Assembly (NCBI GenBank): GCA_016710765.1 | Contig: JADJUJ010000023.1 | Coordinates: 4,717-68,716 of the forward strand | Reading direction: 5' to 3' | Length of the DNA stretch: 64,000 nt | Source of the DNA: Lewinellaceae bacterium | GTDB lineage: Bacteria; Bacteroidota; Bacteroidia; Chitinophagales; Saprospiraceae | In this document: positions 61,324 through 64,000 of the stretch, piece by piece | How the letters are laid out: the number at the start of each line of letters is the position of its first letter | How positions within the stretch are numbered: the first letter of the stretch is position 1 | The notes under the pieces: model-generated | Database searches by the model: none | Seen by the model: the letters and a program-made list of their open reading frames with translations, nothing else | What the model was told of the DNA's origin: nothing | Program-made: the position numbers and the translations under genes

Positions 61324-63247
61324 GTGTTTGGTTTTTGATGCAGAAAAATACGTTGAGCCGCGTCAGTTTTGCAATGTTGACGATGGTAAAATTATTTTGC
61401 TCCAGCCTGTTGCGCAGGTTCAGGTCATTGGGGGTATTCAGTTTCAGTTTTTTGTAATCGCGCACTTCGTAAGTTGACAACATGCCGGTATAGGCGCTCG
61501 AGCAGGCCACGTCGTTCCAACTGCTAATGATGAGCAAGCCATTGGGGTTGAGCACATCATAAAAGCGCTGGATGGCTTTTTGGAGATTGTCGTCGTTTTG
61601 CTTGTTTCGGTCGGTGCCAAAATGGGAAATTGTTCCCAGCATGCAGGTGGCCAGGTCGAACTTTCGCGGGCCAATGGTGTCGTATTTGGGATTGTCAGAC
61701 ACCAGAAAATCGGATTGCTGGACATGAATCCGGGGGTCCGATTCCGTTTTGACCTTCACATTTTGGGTGGCAAAATTGACACAGTCGATGTCCACATCAA
61801 TCCCCAAAATTAGACTGTTGTTGTCATCGTTGATAAAATGCCGCAGTCCCATGATGTAACGCCCGGTACAAGTGCCTACATCGAGGTGGTGTTGCAGTTG
61901 GTTGCCCTGCTGCTGGCGTTCCGACAAGAAGTTTTGTACTACTTCAAACTCTTCGGCTTTGGTGTTGCGGTCTTCTTTATCGAAATCGCCTTCGAAAAAA
62001 GCCAGCCATTGGCTTTTGTAATCGATCCGCCGCTCGATAAGGTCGAGCTGGTATTCCAGGTCCTTGATCAGATCTTCTATGGGCTTGCTTTGCGCCCAGA
62101 GGTCGTCGAAGTAAGACTTTACGTCCCGGTACAACGCATTGAAATTGGTGTTGGCCTTGGTGATGGTTTTGAGGCGCGTAATTTCGAAGGTATCGCCGCC
62201 GTAGAAGAGGTCGACCCGAAAATCGTCGTACAGGGCAATTTCCGTTTCATGCGGACTGAAGTCGAGGTTTTTGGGCAGGAAAGTGTAGCGACTGTCGTCG
62301 TAGGTAAAGCGCAGTTCGCAGTTTTCGTCCGCCAGTTTCCGCCAGTTTTGCTTCAAATAATTGAAGCTGGATTTGATTTTTTGCAGTTCTATTTCCCTTC
62401 CCTGCCGGCGAAAGCGCTGAAACTTGTCGAGGATGAGTTCGATGTTGAAATCCATCTCATTGTCCAGCAGCAGCAGCCTCCTGGATTCGCCGCCGGTTGT
62501 TTTGAAGCGGTTGAGCATGTCGAGGTTGGCCGTCAGGATTTTGGAGTCGTCGGGTTTTTGGTTCCAGAACGGCGAGCGGAGAAAGGTGGTGGTAAAAAAC
62601 CGCTTACTGACCTGCTTGAGGCCCTCGATGTAGAAACTGTCGGACAGCTGCCCTACGTTGATGTCGAGCGTTTCGGATTCCATTTTTTCCGACTGGATGG
62701 CGCTGTCCCACAGTTTTTTGTGCATACCATCCACCCGATTGCGCAGGCTGTACAGGCTTTTGCCCAGGCCATAGAACCCGTTGGTGTTGGTGACCTTGCG
62801 CCAGCTCATCACAATTTCGTTGAGCGCCAAATCCAGTTCCTCGAACTGCCGGCCGGGCTCCTCCAGAAAGCTGAACTCGTTGACAATGAGCCCGCCGAGG
62901 TCGGAGGGTTTGGCCACACCCCTTTCCCAAAGCAGCCGCACGCGGTTTTTGCCCAGGCGCGACATGAACAGGCCGCACTCGAACAGCACATTGTCGTTGC
63001 AGGCAAACTCGTGGTTGTTGCGGAAGGTGCGCTCGTAATCGCGGGTGATGAGAAAAACAGCAAAATCGATTTTTTCGGTGAAGTCGATCAGTCGATCGAG
63101 CAGCATGTTGCCGGCTCCGGGGCGGGTCCAGGGCTCGATGACAAAGTGCTCGCGCAAGCTGTTTTCGATGTGAAAGAGATAGCCTCCTTCTTTGGATTCG
63201 ATGGAGCTTCCTATGAAAATGGAAGGCCGGTTGTTGTCGTGCAGCAT
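61295..63247 (-). CDS. TIR-like (PF10137 type) domain fused to a SAM methyltransferase
   Basis: 650 residues in one open frame. Residues 8-125 match the TIR-like domain of Cap12/Pycsar-type effectors: PSIFIGSSIESKEGGYLFHI, EPWTRPG, KIDFAVFLITRDYE, NDNVLFECGLFMSRLGKNR with the likely catalytic Glu90, and PSDLGGLI. Residues about 200-385 form a middle domain of unknown fold (RRLLLLDNEMDFNIELILDK, FRVDLFYGGDTFEITRLKT). Residues about 450-640 are a class I methyltransferase: motif I HHLDVGTCTGRYIMGLRHFI, acidic motif LGIDVDIDCVNFA, then FDLATCMLGTISHFG and GLLIISSWNDVAC. No signal peptide or TM. It sits 54 nt downstream of a RipA-like membrane-protein gene and overlaps csaA. The combination suggests an immune or conflict role; the fusion is unfamiliar to me. 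Confidence 0.82.
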   Translation of the reverse strand: MLHDNNRPSIFIGSSIESKEGGYLFHIENSLREHFVIEPWTRPGAGNMLLDRLIDFTEKIDFAVFLITRDYERTFRNNHEFACNDNVLFECGLFMSRLGKNRVRLLWERGVAKPSDLGGLIVNEFSFLEEPGRQFEELDLALNEIVMSWRKVTNTNGFYGLGKSLYSLRNRVDGMHKKLWDSAIQSEKMESETLDINVGQLSDSFYIEGLKQVSKRFFTTTFLRSPFWNQKPDDSKILTANLDMLNRFKTTGGESRRLLLLDNEMDFNIELILDKFQRFRRQGREIELQKIKSSFNYLKQNWRKLADENCELRFTYDDSRYTFLPKNLDFSPHETEIALYDDFRVDLFYGGDTFEITRLKTITKANTNFNALYRDVKSYFDDLWAQSKPIEDLIKDLEYQLDLIERRIDYKSQWLAFFEGDFDKEDRNTKAEEFEVVQNFLSERQQQGNQLQHHLDVGTCTGRYIMGLRHFINDDNNSLILGIDVDIDCVNFATQNVKVKTESDPRIHVQQSDFLVSDNPKYDTIGPRKFDLATCMLGTISHFGTDRNKQNDDNLQKAIQRFYDVLNPNGLLIISSWNDVACSSAYTGMLSTYEVRDYKKLKLNTPNDLNLRNRLEQNNFTIVNIAKLTRLNVFFCIKNQTHGTTDQRPG

Positions 63248-63301
63248 AGACAGGGCGGGTTGTTGAGCACAGGTAATCGGGTAGGCGCAGGCGCGCAGCG
63301 C

Positions 63302-63791
63302 CTACACATTGTAGATGAAATAAATGATCAGGTAGATAAAGGAACCAGAAAAAACAAGGGAATGTATTGTTCGATGGTGGTCAGGGGCAGGTATTTTTTT
63401 CTTGTCGGCGCCCTGCCCCAGCAATTTCCATTCGCTGGCATAAAAGGCGAAGGGCAGTTTTTTTTCCAGCAACAGCAGTGTTTTTCATTTTGCCATCGTT
63501 GAGTTGGCGGTAGGAGCGGATGTTGATCATCCAGATCAGGGAGATAATGATGCCCAGCAGGCCCACCATAAAGCAAACCAGCAGAAACTGCTCGGAGTGG
63601 ATGTTGTTGTCGCGGTTGGCCGAAAACGACAGGATGGCCAGCAGGCCCGTCAGCACCGTGAGGTAAAAATGGTTGGCTTGTGCCCGGCGGTCGCTCACCT
63701 TATCGGCCAGGCCCACGTGGAGTTTGTAGATTTCCAGGAGATCCGGATCAGGGTTTGCTTCGGGCTCGGTGGCGGCTGTTTTCTTGCGCAT
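63302..63791 (-). CDS. RipA-like octameric membrane protein (frameshifted)
   Basis: Start at 63791 (MRKKTAATEPEANPDPDLLE). LEIYKLHVGLADKVSDRRAQ and ANHFYLTVLTGLLAILSF, then VCFMVGLLGIIISLIWMINI and SYRQLNDGKMK, are the two-TM pattern of RipA-family membrane proteins. Removing one A from the A5 run near 63494-63498 continues with TLLLLEKKLPFAFYASEWKL and LGQGADKKK, the expected conserved tail, ending at a TAG at 63302-63304. Further slips near 63395 and 63368 are possible, because KKYLPLTTIEQYIP is also readable. It is the first gene after the operon promoter. It may act as membrane effector or anchor with the TIR-methyltransferase. Confidence 0.68.
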
Positions 63792-63913
63792 ATGGCAGTT
63801 GGGTAGGCGGTGTACTTATAGGGTGTGCTGTTTTGGGGTGGGTGGTACCCATGGGTGGGTGGGTTATATTTACTTTGCGGCGGACGGTTTGGTATCGCCG
63901 GGGCTAGGCTTGG

Positions 63914-63944
63914 CAAATATATTCAGTACGTTATTTACTTTCAA
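63914..63944 (-). promoter_or_regulatory. Promoter of the RipA / TIR-methyltransferase / csaA operon
   Basis: Minus strand: TTG (63942-63944), 20 nt, TATATTTG (63914-63921). Leader of about 117 nt before the ATG at 63791. It overlaps the last codons of the upstream gene. Confidence 0.65.
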
Positions 63945-64000
63945 TAGTGTACTCGTATTTGGACAATTGTTGTTCTAGTTCTTCTAAATATTTTTCTGCA
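63931..64000 (-). CDS. C-terminal end of an unidentified gene, cut by the window edge
   Basis: A frame ending in TAA (63931-63933) gives 22 residues, AEKYLEELEQQLSKYEYTIE then SK: a charged helix or coiled coil. Too little remains to name it. It lies upstream of the RipA-like gene on the same strand, so it could belong to the same system. Confidence 0.45.
   Translation of the reverse strand, partial: AEKYLEELEQQLSKYEYTIESK

Noticed and set aside
61838..63502. 554-codon open frame on the plus strand
   Set aside because: It is antisense to the TIR-methyltransferase and RipA-like genes, which show clear conserved motifs. Its translation is low in recognisable motifs and reflects codon bias of the opposite strand.

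Overview
The window is a stretch of a Bacteroidota chromosome, most likely from the class Saprospiria. Three things point there. Promoters follow the Bacteroidota pattern TTTG-N19/20-TAnnTTTG, with no purine-rich ribosome binding sites. Two large exported proteins end in type IX secretion (T9SS) sorting domains. The gene content is typical of the group: a MORN-caspase fusion, a POT peptide transporter, fused IcmF, a 7TM-AraC regulator and an EAD-like domain. Base composition is roughly half G+C. Family names come from reading motifs, not from database searches.

Layout. 0-6 kb (-): a DUF4783 fragment, then a tightly coupled operon of outer-membrane barrel, LolD-type ATPase, two FtsX-type permeases and a LolA-like carrier. 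6-9.8 kb: a methyltransferase, a glucosaminidase-like membrane protein that lacks the catalytic Glu, and recQ. 9.8-11 kb: no protein gene, but three tandem copies of a ~195-bp unit that looks like a small-RNA gene family on the minus strand. 11-24.8 kb: MORN-caspase, hpt, rnhB, a T9SS surface protein, a POT transporter, a lipoprotein with ligA, a methyltransferase and a B12-binding radical SAM enzyme. 25-31 kb: two thioredoxin-like proteins, a COG2187/COG0645 kinase pair, an ECF sigma factor with a small membrane protein, nadR and a CPBP protein. 31-44 kb: icmF, a GMC oxidoreductase with a gluconate dehydrogenase subunit-3-like partner, an M48-like protein with altered zinc ligands, small zinc-ribbon and DUF2085 proteins, an EAD-like protein, a rhodanese and a 7TM-AraC regulator. 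44-53 kb: DUF2807, NUDIX, folE, a secreted lysyl-oxidase-like protein, ftsK and a TetR regulator.

From 53 kb to the right edge the character changes to an accessory island rich in fold-back repeats. It holds a membrane-anchored P-loop NTPase coupled to a 919-residue helical protein, a divergent cupin/TetR pair, and an operon of a RipA-like membrane protein, a TIR-like domain fused to a SAM methyltransferase, and CsaA. The last two modules look like immune or conflict systems and are the best candidates for something undescribed.

Quality warning. About sixteen genes carry frameshifts, most repaired by changing a homopolymer by one base, while many long genes are perfectly open. I read most of these as residual sequencing errors, not gene decay. 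Joined coordinates are given for these genes. A 41-base poly-G tract near 58.8 kb is also suspicious.
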